Below are positions 15,172 to 25,000 of a stretch of 52,349 bases of DNA, in pieces; positions within the stretch are counted from its first letter, which is position 1; each line of letters begins with the position of its first letter. The translations under genes were made by a program, and so were the position numbers. Source of the stretch: Gemmatimonadales bacterium (GTDB taxonomy: Bacteria; Gemmatimonadota; Gemmatimonadetes; Gemmatimonadales; JACORV01). The stretch is taken from the NCBI GenBank assembly GCA_030697825.1, contig JAUYOW010000067.1, positions 1 through 52,349 of the forward strand, read 5' to 3'. The notes under the pieces are model-generated. The model was not told the origin of the DNA, made no database searches, and saw nothing but the letters and a program-made list of their open reading frames with translations.

Positions 15172-18159
15172 ATGAAGCGTAGACGTTTCCTCCAAGTCGC
15201 CGGCGTGACGGGCGCCGGTCTCGCGGCCGGCTGCGGATCCGAAAGCCCGGACCACTTGCTGCCGTATCTGGTCCCGTCCGACGACCTCATCCCGGGCATC
15301 GCGACCGTATACGCCAGCACCTGCCGGGAGTGTCCGGCGGGGTGCGGCATCCGCGTCAAGACGCGCGAGGGACGCGCGATAAAGGTAGAGGGCAACCCGA
15401 AGCATCCGGTGAACCGCGGCCGGCTCTGCTCGCGCGGTCACGCCGCGCTCCAGGGGTTGTACGACCCCGACCGCATCACCCAGCCGAGGAAACACGAAGG
15501 GAACGTCTGGCGGCGGATCACTTGGGACCAGGCGATCGCCGACCTCGCTTCGGCGCTGGGCGCCGCGGCCACTTCCGGCACCGACCGCGTGGCGTTGGTC
15601 ACCGGCGCCGAGAGCGGCACGCTCGACCGGTTCTACGACACCTTCCTCGCGGCGTTCCGTTCCACCCGCCGCCTGCGCCACGAAGCGTTCGCCTTCGAGC
15701 CGCTGCGCGAGGCCAACCGCCTGACCTTCGGCCTCGCGTCGGTCCCGCAGTACGACTTCGCGGGGGCGCGCTACATCCTCTCGTTCGGCGCCGACTTCCT
15801 GGAGACGTGGCTGTCGCCGGTGGAGTTCGCGCGCGGCTTCGCCGAGTCGCACGGCTACCACGAAGGACGGATGGCGAAGTTCGTCGCGGTGGAGCCGCGG
15901 CGGGGGATGACCGGCTTCAGCGCCGACGAGTGGGTCGCCCCGAAGCCGGGCACCGAGGGCCTGCTCGCGCTCGGCATCGCCTATTCGATGATGCGGCAGG
16001 GCAAGTCCCGCGTGACCGGCGTGGACGCCGACCGTCTCCGCGCGATACTCGCGCGGTTCGAGCCTCGCACCGTTGCCGAAGCGACCGGCGTCGAGGAAAC
16101 GGTGATCGAGCGTCTCGCCCTTGAGTTCGGCGACGCGCAGCCTTCCCTCGCCGTGGCCGGCGGAGTCGCCAACCAGCACCGCGCCGCCACGCAGACCGCG
16201 GTCGCCGTCAACGTCCTCAACTACTTGGCCGGCAACCTGGGACGCACGGTGCGTTTCCAGGCGTCATCGCCGTGGGAGCGGGTCTCGCGTTACTCGGACA
16301 TGCGCGCCCTCATCGCCGCGATGAACGCCGGCGCCGTGGACGTGGCCCTGGTGCACGGCTCCAACCCCGCGTTCACGCTGCCGGCCTCGGCCGGCTTCGC
16401 GGAGGCGTTCGCGAAGGTGCGTCTCAAGGTGGCGTTCGCGAGCCACCCGGATGAGACAGCGGAGCTGGCGGACATCATCCTGCCCGACCACACGCCGTTG
16501 GAGCAGTGGGGCGCCCTGGAGCCGATGCCCGGCGTCAGGAGCCTGGTGCAGCCGGTGATGACACCGGTGCACGACACCAGGCAGGCCGCCGACGTGCTGC
16601 TCGCCGTGGCGCAGCAGGCCGGCCGGAACGTCGCACCCCCCGGCGCCACGACCGCGCGCGACCTCGTCGCGGCCGGCATCGCGCCCCGGACGTTCGACGG
16701 GATGCTCGCCGCCGGCGGCGGGTTCGCGGAATCCGCCCCGAAGCCGGTGCGCCTCGCCATGGACTTCGCGCGCCTCTCGTGGGCTCTCCCGACGTTCGAC
16801 GGTCCGGCGGACGGGCCGGTGCTGCTCGTGGTGCCCTCCGCCGCGCTCTACGATGGCCGCGGCGCCAACAAGGGCTGGCTCCAGGAGCTGCCCGACCCGA
16901 CGACCAAGATCGCCTGGCAGACGTGGGTGGAATTGCATCCGGAGACGGCGAAGGACCTCGGCGTGCGCAACGGCGACGTCGTCACCGTCTCGTCCGGGGC
17001 GCGGCAGGTGGAAGCGGTCGTTTACGTCTTCCCCGGAGTGCGCCGGGACGTGGTCGCCATGCCGATCGGCCAGGGCCACACGGCGTACGGCCGGCTCGCG
17101 AAGGACCGTGGCGCCAGTCCGCTCGCCCTGCTCGCGGCCGACGCGACCGACCAGTCGGGCGCACTCGCCTTCTGCCAGACCCGCGTCACCCTGACGAAGA
17201 CCGGTGAGCGGCGGCCCCTCGCCACCACTGAGGGCAGCGCGCGGCAGCACGACCGCGGCATCGCGCGCACGGTGACCTTCGGAGCGCTCGCGGCCGGCCA
17301 CGCCGGAGAGCACGGGCACGAGGCGATCACCGAGGCGGAGCAGGCCGCCATCGACACGGCGGCGGCGTCGCAGTCGCTGCGCACGAATCTCGGCGTTTAC
17401 GGCAAGGACAACCCGAAGTGGGAGATGACCATCGACCTCTCCCGTTGCACCGGCTGCTCCGCCTGCGTCACGGCGTGCTACGCGGAGAACAACATCCCGG
17501 TGGTGGGGGAGTCGCAGGTGGTGAGGAGTCGCGAGATGGCGTGGATCCGCCTCGAGCGCTACTACGACGGGTTCGAGGGCGGCCAGACCGACCTTCCCAC
17601 CGGCACCGATTTCGAGGTGCGGCAGGTCCCGATGCTGTGCCAGCAGTGCGCCAACGCGCCCTGCGAGCCGGTCTGCCCGGTGTACGCGGCGTACCACACT
17701 CCCGACGGGCTCAACGGCCAGGTCTACAACCGCTGCGTCGGCACCCGCTACTGCGCCAACAACTGCCCCTACAAGGTCCGCTACTTCAACTGGTGGGACT
17801 ACGGCAATCCGGTGAGCGAGCAGTACTCGTTCCCGGGAGCGCTGAGCTGGCAGCTCAACCCGGACGTAACGGTCCGCACCAAGGGCGTGATGGAGAAGTG
17901 CACCTTCTGCGTGCAGCGCATCCGCTTCGCGCAGAACGACGCCCGGGTGAGCGGCCGCACCCTTCGGGATGGCGACATCACCACCGCCTGCCAGCAGACC
18001 TGCCCGGCCGGCGCGATCATCTTTGGGGACGCGCACGACCCGAACAGCCGCGTGAGCCGAAAGAAGCAGGACGAGCGCGGGTACCACGTCTTCGAGCAGC
18101 TCAACACGAAACCGGGGATCACCTACTTGAGTCGCGTCATCCACGCGGAGGAGGCGTAA
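15172..18159 (+). CDS. actB: Alternative complex III iron-sulfur subunit ActB (molybdopterin-like plus ferredoxin domains)
   Basis: A 995-aa fusion. The N-terminus MKRRRFLQVAGVTGAGLAAGC looks like a Tat signal that may also be a lipoprotein signal. Residues of about 40-700 have the molybdopterin oxidoreductase fold. They start with an iron-sulfur motif (CRECPAGCGIRVK, then GRLCSRGH); in known ActB this domain carries no Mo cofactor. From about residue 752 a ferredoxin-like domain follows with four cluster motifs: CTGCSACVTAC, CQQCANAPCEPVCP, CVGTRYCANNCPYK, and CTFCVQ with CQQTCPAG. It conducts electrons from the quinol site at ActC to the hemes. The ATG at 15172 was chosen because upstream codons only translate the repeat cluster. 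Confidence 0.94.
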   Translation: MKRRRFLQVAGVTGAGLAAGCGSESPDHLLPYLVPSDDLIPGIATVYASTCRECPAGCGIRVKTREGRAIKVEGNPKHPVNRGRLCSRGHAALQGLYDPDRITQPRKHEGNVWRRITWDQAIADLASALGAAATSGTDRVALVTGAESGTLDRFYDTFLAAFRSTRRLRHEAFAFEPLREANRLTFGLASVPQYDFAGARYILSFGADFLETWLSPVEFARGFAESHGYHEGRMAKFVAVEPRRGMTGFSADEWVAPKPGTEGLLALGIAYSMMRQGKSRVTGVDADRLRAILARFEPRTVAEATGVEETVIERLALEFGDAQPSLAVAGGVANQHRAATQTAVAVNVLNYLAGNLGRTVRFQASSPWERVSRYSDMRALIAAMNAGAVDVALVHGSNPAFTLPASAGFAEAFAKVRLKVAFASHPDETAELADIILPDHTPLEQWGALEPMPGVRSLVQPVMTPVHDTRQAADVLLAVAQQAGRNVAPPGATTARDLVAAGIAPRTFDGMLAAGGGFAESAPKPVRLAMDFARLSWALPTFDGPADGPVLLVVPSAALYDGRGANKGWLQELPDPTTKIAWQTWVELHPETAKDLGVRNGDVVTVSSGARQVEAVVYVFPGVRRDVVAMPIGQGHTAYGRLAKDRGASPLALLAADATDQSGALAFCQTRVTLTKTGERRPLATTEGSARQHDRGIARTVTFGALAAGHAGEHGHEAITEAEQAAIDTAAASQSLRTNLGVYGKDNPKWEMTIDLSRCTGCSACVTACYAENNIPVVGESQVVRSREMAWIRLERYYDGFEGGQTDLPTGTDFEVRQVPMLCQQCANAPCEPVCPVYAAYHTPDGLNGQVYNRCVGTRYCANNCPYKVRYFNWWDYGNPVSEQYSFPGALSWQLNPDVTVRTKGVMEKCTFCVQRIRFAQNDARVSGRTLRDGDITTACQQTCPAGAIIFGDAHDPNSRVSRKKQDERGYHVFEQLNTKPGITYLSRVIHAEEA

Positions 18160-18162
18160 GCC

Positions 18163-19527
18163 ATGACAGCCTCCGCCCCCGCGCTGCACGGCACGCCCGC
18201 CGCCGAGCCCACGTACGCCGACGTGAACCGGGACGTCATCCGGACGATCGAGCCGCCGGGCCGGGGCTGGTTCATGGCGATGGGCGTGATCCTCAGCGGC
18301 CTGGCGTTCGGCGCGTTCTGCTGGATGCGCCAGATAAGGCTGGGCCTCGGCGTCACCGGGTACACGCCGCCCATCTTCTGGGGCACCTACATCACCACGT
18401 TCGTCTTCTGGGTTGGCATCGCGCACTCGGGCACGCTGATCAGCGCGATCCTCTTCCTGTTCCGATCGGGGTGGCGGAGCGCGGTGTACCGCGCCGCCGA
18501 GGCCATGACCGTGTTCGCGGTCTTGACCGCGGGCTTGTTCCCGGTGCTCCACCTCGGGCGGGCCTGGTTCGCGTACTGGGTCTTCCCGTACCCGAACACC
18601 CGCGGCCTCTGGGCGAACTTCAAGTCGCCGCTGGTGTGGGATGTCTTCGCCATCTCGACGTACCTCACCGTGTCGGCCACGTTCCTGTTCATGGGACTCA
18701 TCCCCGACATCGCGGCGATCCGTGACCAGTCGGTCGGGTGGCGGCGGAAGCTCTACGGTGTGCTGTCGTTCGGGTGGCGCAACTCGGACCGCGAATGGCA
18801 GCACTTCATGCGGATGTACCTGTTCCTCGCCGCGCTCTCCACTCCGCTGGTGCTATCGGTGCACAGCGTGGTGTCGTGGGACTTCGCGATGGCCATCGTG
18901 CCGGGCTGGCACGCCACGATCTTCGCGCCGTACTTCGTGGCGGGCGCCATCTTCTCCGGCTGCGGCATGGTCATCACCATCCTGGTGCCGCTCCGCAAGG
19001 CGTTCAGCCTCGAGCGGTATCTCCAGGTCCGGCACTTCGAGAACCTCGCCAAGCTTTGCCTGCTGACCTCGATGATCATCTCCTACGCCTACGGCACCGA
19101 GTACTTCGTCGCCTGGTACAGCGGGAACGCGATCGAGCGCGAGACGTTCTACCACCGGGCGTTCGGGGCGTACTGGTGGGCCACCTGGACGATGATCACC
19201 TGCAACGCCTTCATCCCGCAGCTGCTCTGGTTCAAGAAGATCCGGACCAGCATCCCGACGCTGTTCGTCATCTCGATCTTCATCAACATCGGGATGTGGT
19301 TCGAGCGCTTCGTCATCATCGTCTCGAGCCTTGCCCACGAGTTCGAGCCGTGGCAGTGGGCGTACTACATACCGAACTGGAACGAGATGGGCATCCTGAT
19401 CGGCAGCTTCTGCTGGTTCTCGATGTGGTTCATGCTGTTCATCAAGTTCTTCCCGTCGATGGCCATCTGCGAGATCAAGGAGTCCTTGCCGCCGCCGGGC
19501 CGGAAGCACGCGCGAGGGGGGCACTGA
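18163..19527 (+). CDS. actC: Alternative complex III quinol-binding membrane subunit ActC (NrfD/PsrC-like)
   Basis: A 454-aa polytopic protein with about ten membrane segments. It belongs to the NrfD-like family that binds menaquinol at the periplasmic face. Typical patterns are FWGTYITTFVFWVGIAHSG, GLFPVLHLGRAWFAYWV, SVVSWDFAMAIVPGWHATIF and GTEYFVAWYSGN. ActC and ActF are paralogues in known complexes and face each other in the membrane. The gene starts 3 bp after actB, and its stop shares one base with the actD start (TGATG). The cytoplasmic N-terminal tail is Pro/Ala-rich. Confidence 0.94.
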   Translation: MTASAPALHGTPAAEPTYADVNRDVIRTIEPPGRGWFMAMGVILSGLAFGAFCWMRQIRLGLGVTGYTPPIFWGTYITTFVFWVGIAHSGTLISAILFLFRSGWRSAVYRAAEAMTVFAVLTAGLFPVLHLGRAWFAYWVFPYPNTRGLWANFKSPLVWDVFAISTYLTVSATFLFMGLIPDIAAIRDQSVGWRRKLYGVLSFGWRNSDREWQHFMRMYLFLAALSTPLVLSVHSVVSWDFAMAIVPGWHATIFAPYFVAGAIFSGCGMVITILVPLRKAFSLERYLQVRHFENLAKLCLLTSMIISYAYGTEYFVAWYSGNAIERETFYHRAFGAYWWATWTMITCNAFIPQLLWFKKIRTSIPTLFVISIFINIGMWFERFVIIVSSLAHEFEPWQWAYYIPNWNEMGILIGSFCWFSMWFMLFIKFFPSMAICEIKESLPPPGRKHARGGH

Positions 19528-20051
19528 TGGCCACGCTTCCGGTGTCTGTCACGCGCCCCGGCGTCGTGGGCGTCTTCGGCACCCTCGACGGATGCCTGCT
19601 CGCCTTGCGCGAGCTCAAGGCCCACGGCTACGCGGGCCTCACCGTGTACTCGCCGGTGCCGAACCACGAGCTCGACGACGTGCTCGCGAAGAAGGAGAGC
19701 CCGGTCCGCGTGTTCACGCTGGTGGGCGGGCTCACCGGTTGCGCGCTCGGGTTCGCCTACGCGATATCGACGTCGTTGGACTGGGAGCTGGTCACCGGCG
19801 GCAAGCCGATCGTGTCCCTCCCGCCGTTCGTGATCATCGGCTTCGAGTGCACCATCCTGTTCGGCGCGCTGGTCACCGTCGCCGGCATGTTCATCAACGC
19901 GCAGCTGCCCAAGCTGCGCATGGCGGCGGGATACGATCCGCGCTTCAGCAACGACAAGTTCGGCATCGTGGCCTTCGGCGGGCCGGCGCAGGTCGCTACC
20001 GCCGAGGAGATCATGCGCGCCGCGGGCGCCGAAGAGGTGAACGATGTCTGA
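19527..20051 (+). CDS. actD: Alternative complex III membrane subunit ActD (DUF3341)
   Basis: A 174-aa protein with a soluble alpha/beta start (GVVGVFGTLDGCLLALRELK, YSPVPNHELDD) and two membrane helices (GGLTGCALGFAYAISTSLDW and PPFVIIGFECTILFGALVTV). This is the DUF3341 layout of ActD, a structural subunit. The C-terminal FSNDKFGIVAF and EEIMRAAGAEEV are also family-typical. Start ATG 19527 overlaps the actC stop by one base. The end overlaps actE by 8 nt. Confidence 0.92.
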   Translation: MATLPVSVTRPGVVGVFGTLDGCLLALRELKAHGYAGLTVYSPVPNHELDDVLAKKESPVRVFTLVGGLTGCALGFAYAISTSLDWELVTGGKPIVSLPPFVIIGFECTILFGALVTVAGMFINAQLPKLRMAAGYDPRFSNDKFGIVAFGGPAQVATAEEIMRAAGAEEVNDV

Positions 20052-20625
20052 GCCGGCGCACCGCCGCATAGCCGCACCGACGAACCGGCCGGCCCGACGC
20101 GCGCTCGCGGCCGCGGTGCTTGCCGTCGCCGCTGTAGGTTGCACTACGCTCGACAACGCGGTGGGCAAGATTCCGTGGTTCACCACCATGCGTGACCAGG
20201 CGGTGACGAGGCCGTTCGAGGCGCTCCCCGGCGAGGCGGCGCCGCGCGGGGTACCGCCCGGCTCCGTGCCGGTGACCGGGCACGAGGACTCGCTCGACCT
20301 GTTGACCGACCTGCATGAGGTCGCCAACCCCGCCGCGCGGACCGAGGCGTCGCTGACGCGCGGCGGCCGTATCTACGACACCTACTGCACCGTTTGCCAC
20401 GGTGCCCAGGGCGGCGGCGACGGCCCGGTGGCGGGGAAGATGGGCTACGTCCCGCCGCTCGTCACCGACATGACGAAGCAGCGGACCGACGGCTACATCT
20501 ACGCGGTCATCCGCCAGGGCCGAGGTATCATGCCGCGGTACGGGGACAAGATCCGCGGTGCCGACCGCTGGCACGTCGTGAACTACGTCCGGCAGCTACA
20601 GGGGGCGGCAAACAGTGGGCCGTAG
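20044..20625 (+). CDS. actE: Alternative complex III monoheme cytochrome c lipoprotein ActE
   Basis: A 193-aa periplasmic lipoprotein. A hydrophobic signal ends at VLAVAAVGC. There is one heme-binding motif, CTVCH, at about residue 118, followed by GAQGGGDGPVAGKMGY, and a distal Met in GIMPRYGDKI (about 168). It is the likely exit heme that reduces the terminal oxidase or a soluble carrier. The start overlaps actD by 8 nt. The stop codon TAG is inside an 8-bp tandem repeat that separates it from actF. Confidence 0.92.
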   Translation: MSEPAHRRIAAPTNRPARRALAAAVLAVAAVGCTTLDNAVGKIPWFTTMRDQAVTRPFEALPGEAAPRGVPPGSVPVTGHEDSLDLLTDLHEVANPAARTEASLTRGGRIYDTYCTVCHGAQGGGDGPVAGKMGYVPPLVTDMTKQRTDGYIYAVIRQGRGIMPRYGDKIRGADRWHVVNYVRQLQGAANSGP

Positions 20626-20647
20626 AGTTGCAGAGTTGCAGAGTTGC
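20624..20647 (+). repeat. 8-bp tandem repeat AGAGTTGC, three copies
   Basis: Three exact copies in a row span the actE stop codon (the G of TAG is the second base of unit one) and fill about half of the actE-actF spacer. Confidence 0.9.
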
Positions 20648-20682
20648 AGCGGTGGACAGGTGCCGGTGGGCAGGAGCGGAGC

Positions 20683-21969
20683 GTGACCGACCACTCGCGG
20701 CGCGACGCGGTCCTGCGCAAGCTGGATCGGCCCCTGCCTGGTTGGGTGAAGCCGCTGCTACTGGCGTCCACGGCCGTCGGCGCGCTCACGTTCATCCTGC
20801 TGGCGCTCGGCGCCGACTCGGCGAGGGCTTGGCGCGCCTACCACATCAACTGGCTCTACTGGACCGGGCTCGCGCAGGCCGGCCTCCTGTTCAGCGCCGT
20901 GGTCAAGGTGGCCAAGGGGCGGTGGAGCTACCCCATCCGCCGCATCGCCGAGGCTTCGGCGGCGTTCCTGCCGGTCTCGTTCGCGCTGTTCCTGGTGCTC
21001 TGGATAGGCCGGGCCCAGATCTTCCCGTGGATCGCCGCGCCGATCACCGAGCCGCACGTGAAGGCCTTCTGGCTCCGCGACGGCTTCATGTTCGGCCGCG
21101 ACATCGCGGCCCTGCTGGTGCTCTACGGGCTCGACTTCTGGTTCCTCTACCACTCGCTGAGGCCCGACGCGGCGCTGCTCCAGGCGGGCGCTCCCGAAAG
21201 AGTCAAGCAGCTCTACGCGTGGCTGGCGAAGGGCTTCGACCAGCCCGGCCGCGGAGCCGACTTCTCCGAGGAGCGGCAGAACTACATCGCCCCAGGGCTC
21301 ATCTTCGCGTACGCGGTCGTGATGAGCCTGCTCGCGTTCGACCTGATCATGTCGCTGGCGCCGCACTGGATCTCGAACCTCCTCGGCGGCTTCTTCTTCA
21401 TGGGAGCCTGGCTGACAGGGCTGATGTCGCTCGGGCTGCTCACGATGTTCTGGCGTCGGCACCTCCAGCTCGAAGACCTGATTACCACCACAACGCTCCA
21501 CGACCTCGGCAAGCTGTGCTTCGGATTCACGGTCTTCTGGGCGTACCTCTTCTTCTCGCAGTTCCTGGTGATCTGGTATGGCAACATGCCGGAGGAGACG
21601 AGCTTCCTGTTCCTCCGCATGGCGTCGCCCACCTGGCGCAACATCTCGACGCTGATGGTCGTGATGGTCTTCCTGATCCCGTTCTGGGGCCTGATCGGCG
21701 CGAAACCGAAGCAGACGCCGGCGGTCTTCGCCACCTTCGCCACCATCTCGCTGTGCGGCGTCTGGATCGACCGCTACGTCCTGACGGTGCCGTCCATCGT
21801 GCCGAGCGCTCCGAAGCTGCCGCTGGGCTGGCAGGAGCTGCTGGTCACGGTCGGGTTCTTCGGATTGTGGGGTCTGGCGTACGCGTGGTTCGCGGACCGG
21901 TTCCCGATCGTGAGTCCTACGTATCTGGAGCGGGGGGAGCGGCGGAAGCATGCGCATGCGTCGTTCTGA
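20683..21969 (+). CDS. actF: Alternative complex III membrane subunit ActF (NrfD/PsrC-like)
   Basis: A 428-aa protein with about ten membrane segments, paralogous to ActC. GTG 20683 was chosen because AGGAG lies 6 nt upstream and the protein then starts at VTDHSRRDAVLRKLDRPLP. Recognisable segments are INWLYWTGLAQAGLLFSAVV, SLAPHWISNLLGGFFFMGAW, LHDLGKLCFGFTVFWAYLFF and SQFLVIWYGNMPEETSFL, all typical of ActF. It is the last act gene. No cytochrome oxidase gene follows: the next gene is convergent, so electrons from this complex must reach an oxidase encoded elsewhere. Confidence 0.93.
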   Translation: MTDHSRRDAVLRKLDRPLPGWVKPLLLASTAVGALTFILLALGADSARAWRAYHINWLYWTGLAQAGLLFSAVVKVAKGRWSYPIRRIAEASAAFLPVSFALFLVLWIGRAQIFPWIAAPITEPHVKAFWLRDGFMFGRDIAALLVLYGLDFWFLYHSLRPDAALLQAGAPERVKQLYAWLAKGFDQPGRGADFSEERQNYIAPGLIFAYAVVMSLLAFDLIMSLAPHWISNLLGGFFFMGAWLTGLMSLGLLTMFWRRHLQLEDLITTTTLHDLGKLCFGFTVFWAYLFFSQFLVIWYGNMPEETSFLFLRMASPTWRNISTLMVVMVFLIPFWGLIGAKPKQTPAVFATFATISLCGVWIDRYVLTVPSIVPSAPKLPLGWQELLVTVGFFGLWGLAYAWFADRFPIVSPTYLERGERRKHAHASF

Positions 21970-21986
21970 AGAAAGGCGGCAGGTAG

Positions 21987-22022
21987 GCCGTTAGCCGGTG
22001 GCCGTTGGAAGCTAGCCGTTAG
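21987..22022. repeat. Degenerate GCCGTTAG/GCCGTTGG short repeat
   Basis: GCCGTTAG at 21987, GCCGTTGG at 22001 and GCCGTTAG at 22015 occupy the 80-bp gap between convergent actF and the propeller-protein gene. No terminator hairpin with a T-tract is visible. Confidence 0.75.
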
Positions 22023-22049
22023 TCATTGGCTCCACAGGGTACTGCTCGC

Positions 22050-25000
22050 CTACGGCCTCCGGACCGGCCGCCGACCCGGCCGGGCGGGGAGCCGTACGGT
22101 GACGGTCGCTGTGCCGCTCATCTGCCCTACCGTCGCCCGGATCGTCGCGGTCCCGCCGGCTAGCCCCATCACCAGCCCCGCCGCCGTCACCTGTGCCACC
22201 GCGGTGTCGCTGCTAGTCCAGGTTGCCGGCTGCGGCAGGGTCATCGGAGCGCCGCCGGAGTCGCGCGCGGTGGCGACGAGCTGGCGCGTGGCGCCGGCCT
22301 GGTCGATGGTGATCGTGTGGGGCGCGACCGTTACCCCCGCGAGAATCGGTGCGGGCAGCAGCACGTTGTCGTACCACCCGTCGAAGTCGGTGCCGACTCC
22401 TCCCAGAGAGACCTGGATGATGGAGTCGGCGCGGGGCAGGGCCTCGCGGATCACGAACCGCTGGTTCCGCAGCCACTGGTTGGCCGGGGCGTCGCTACGC
22501 GCCACGATCACGACGTTGCCGAGATTCTGGCTGCGCCCGCCGTCGTCGTTGAAGGCGTACCAGACCTCGGACTCGGTCTGGTTGTTGTTGCGCACGCGGA
22601 CCCGCACCGTGGCAGGGAAGGCCGCGCAGTTGAGGCCGCAGCCGTCCGGCACGCCGCTCGCACCCACCTTGACGTCGAACTGGATCGCCGTCGTGGGCGT
22701 GACGCGGGCCGGCAGCGGAAGGGAGATCCCCGCCGTTCCCACGACGCCGCGCGAGCCGCTCCTGGCCACGTGTGCCTCGCCGCCCGCGACCTCGAGCCGA
22801 ACGCCCGCGCCGGCGCTGTCGGTGGTCCACGCCGGGCCGCCGCTGTAGTTGCCGTCCTCGAAGTCTTCGCGCAGCGCCGCGATCGTCACGGATGCGACTT
22901 CTCTCGTCCCGCGGAGGATCGTGCCCGCGTCACCCGATGCGTACACCGACCCGTCCGCCCTCGCCGCCACGCTCCACAGCGTCTGCGTGCTCCCGCTCGT
23001 CATCGGGCTCCACGATGACCCGTTGAAGCGCAGGACGGCGCCACCGGCGCCGACCGCGTACGCGTCGGTCGCCGACGTGCCGGCGACGCCGAGGAGGCTT
23101 TGGGTCGTCACGCCCGGCATGGCGCCCCACGCGCCGCCGCTGAGGCGCACTACCGTCCCGCCGTCCCCCACCGCTAGGACGTTGGTGGCCGACGTGCCCC
23201 AGACCGCCTCCAGCAACTGGGTGGTTCCGCTGGGCATTGCCCGCGCCGCCGTGCCGTCGATCCGGAGGATCGTCCCGCCCGTGCCCACCGCGAAGACGTC
23301 GTTGCACGAGGCGCCCCACACGCTCCAGAGGTCCTGCGTCGTGCCGGACGGGATCGGGCGCCATCTCGAGCCGTCGAACTTGACGACCAGACCGCGCCGG
23401 CCGACGCCGTACACGCATGTGGCTTCCGTGCCCCACAACTCGTAGATCGCCTCGCCGGCATCTCCGGTGCGCACCGGGGTCCACGCGCGCCCGTCGAACC
23501 GCAGCACCGTCCCGCTCTCGCCCGCCGCGAAGACGTCCGTTGCCGACGCGCCCCAGACGCTCCACAGCGGCAGGCTCGAGCCGCTCGACATCGGCGTCCA
23601 GGTCGTCCCGTCCGTGGAGCGCAGGATCGTGCCGCGCTCGCCCACCGCGAAGAGGTCTCCGGAGGGAGCGGCCCAGACCCGCTCGAGGCGCACGGGCGAC
23701 GGGATGCGCTGCGCCGTCCACGCGCTGACCGGGGCCGCCGTGCGCCCCGCCACCTGTGCCGCCGGCCGCGTGAGGACCGGCACCGCAGCGACGCTCGTCC
23801 GGCCCGCGGCGGCGCCGAGCTGCGACGACGCGTTGTCGCCCCAGCAGTAGACCACGCCTTCGGCGGTCGCGCCGCAGGTGTGCGCCGTCGCCGCCGCTAG
23901 CGCCGCGAAAGTGAGGCCGCCCACCACCAGCACCGGACGTTGGCTGTCGGCCGTCTGCCCGTTGCCGAGTTGGGCCGAGCGGTTCGCGCCCCAGCAGTAG
24001 GTCGCGCCGCTCGTGGTGATGCCGCAAGTGTGTGACTCGCCAGCCTGGAGGCTCTGGAACACCAACCCGTCGGTTACCGCGACCGGCCTCGGGCTCGACG
24101 GCGTCGCGCCGGCTCCGAGCTGCCCGCTCGCGTTCGAGCCCCAGCAGTGCGCCGCGCCCTCGCGCGTGAGTCCGCACGTGTGGCTCGCGCCGGCGGTGAG
24201 CGCCTTGAACACAACTCCGCCGATGACAGCGGCCGGGGCGCCGGCGTTCGCCGTGGTGCCGGTGCCCAACTCGCCGGCGGTGTTCGATCCCCAGCACCAG
24301 GCTGCGCCGGCCGCGGTGAGCGCGCAGGTGTGGGAGCCGCCTGCCACGATGGAACGGAAGGTGACGCCGGCCGGCAGCGCCGCCGCAAACGGCACGTTGC
24401 GGCCGGTGGCGGCGCGGTTGCCGAGCTGTCCGGCGCCGTGGGCGCCCCAGCACGACACGGCCCCCGCGGGTGTGAGACCACAGCTGTGCGATGCGCCGAC
24501 CGCGATGGCCTGGAAGGCTTGGGGGCCGGAGACCTGCACCGGCGACGCGCTGCCGGCCGTCTGCCCGTTGCCGAGCTGCCCGGATGCGTTGGTCCCCCAG
24601 CAGAACGCGGTCCCAGTGCGGGTCAGCCCGCAGGCGTGCGACGGTCCGATGCTCACGGTCACGAAGAGCTGGCCGGCCACGAGCGCGGGCGTGCCTATGA
24701 TGTCGGTGATTCCCGCGCCGAGGAGGCCGGCGGCGTTGGAGCCCCAGCAGAACGTCGCTCCGCTCGGGGAGGCCGAGCAGGTCGTCGCGCCGCCGGCGCT
24801 CAAACTTGGACCGCCCACGGTGCCCGCGGGGGCCACCGGCGTCGTGGCCGTCACGGCCGGGCCGGGGGGCGAGAGCCGCACCCGCACGATGGTCGTGACG
24901 CCGGGCAGGACCTCACGCGCGAAGCGCACCGACCGGTAGCCGTCGGCGTTCACGCGGACGGTGTGGATGCCGGCGGCGAGCGTCATCCGTTCGTCGGGCA

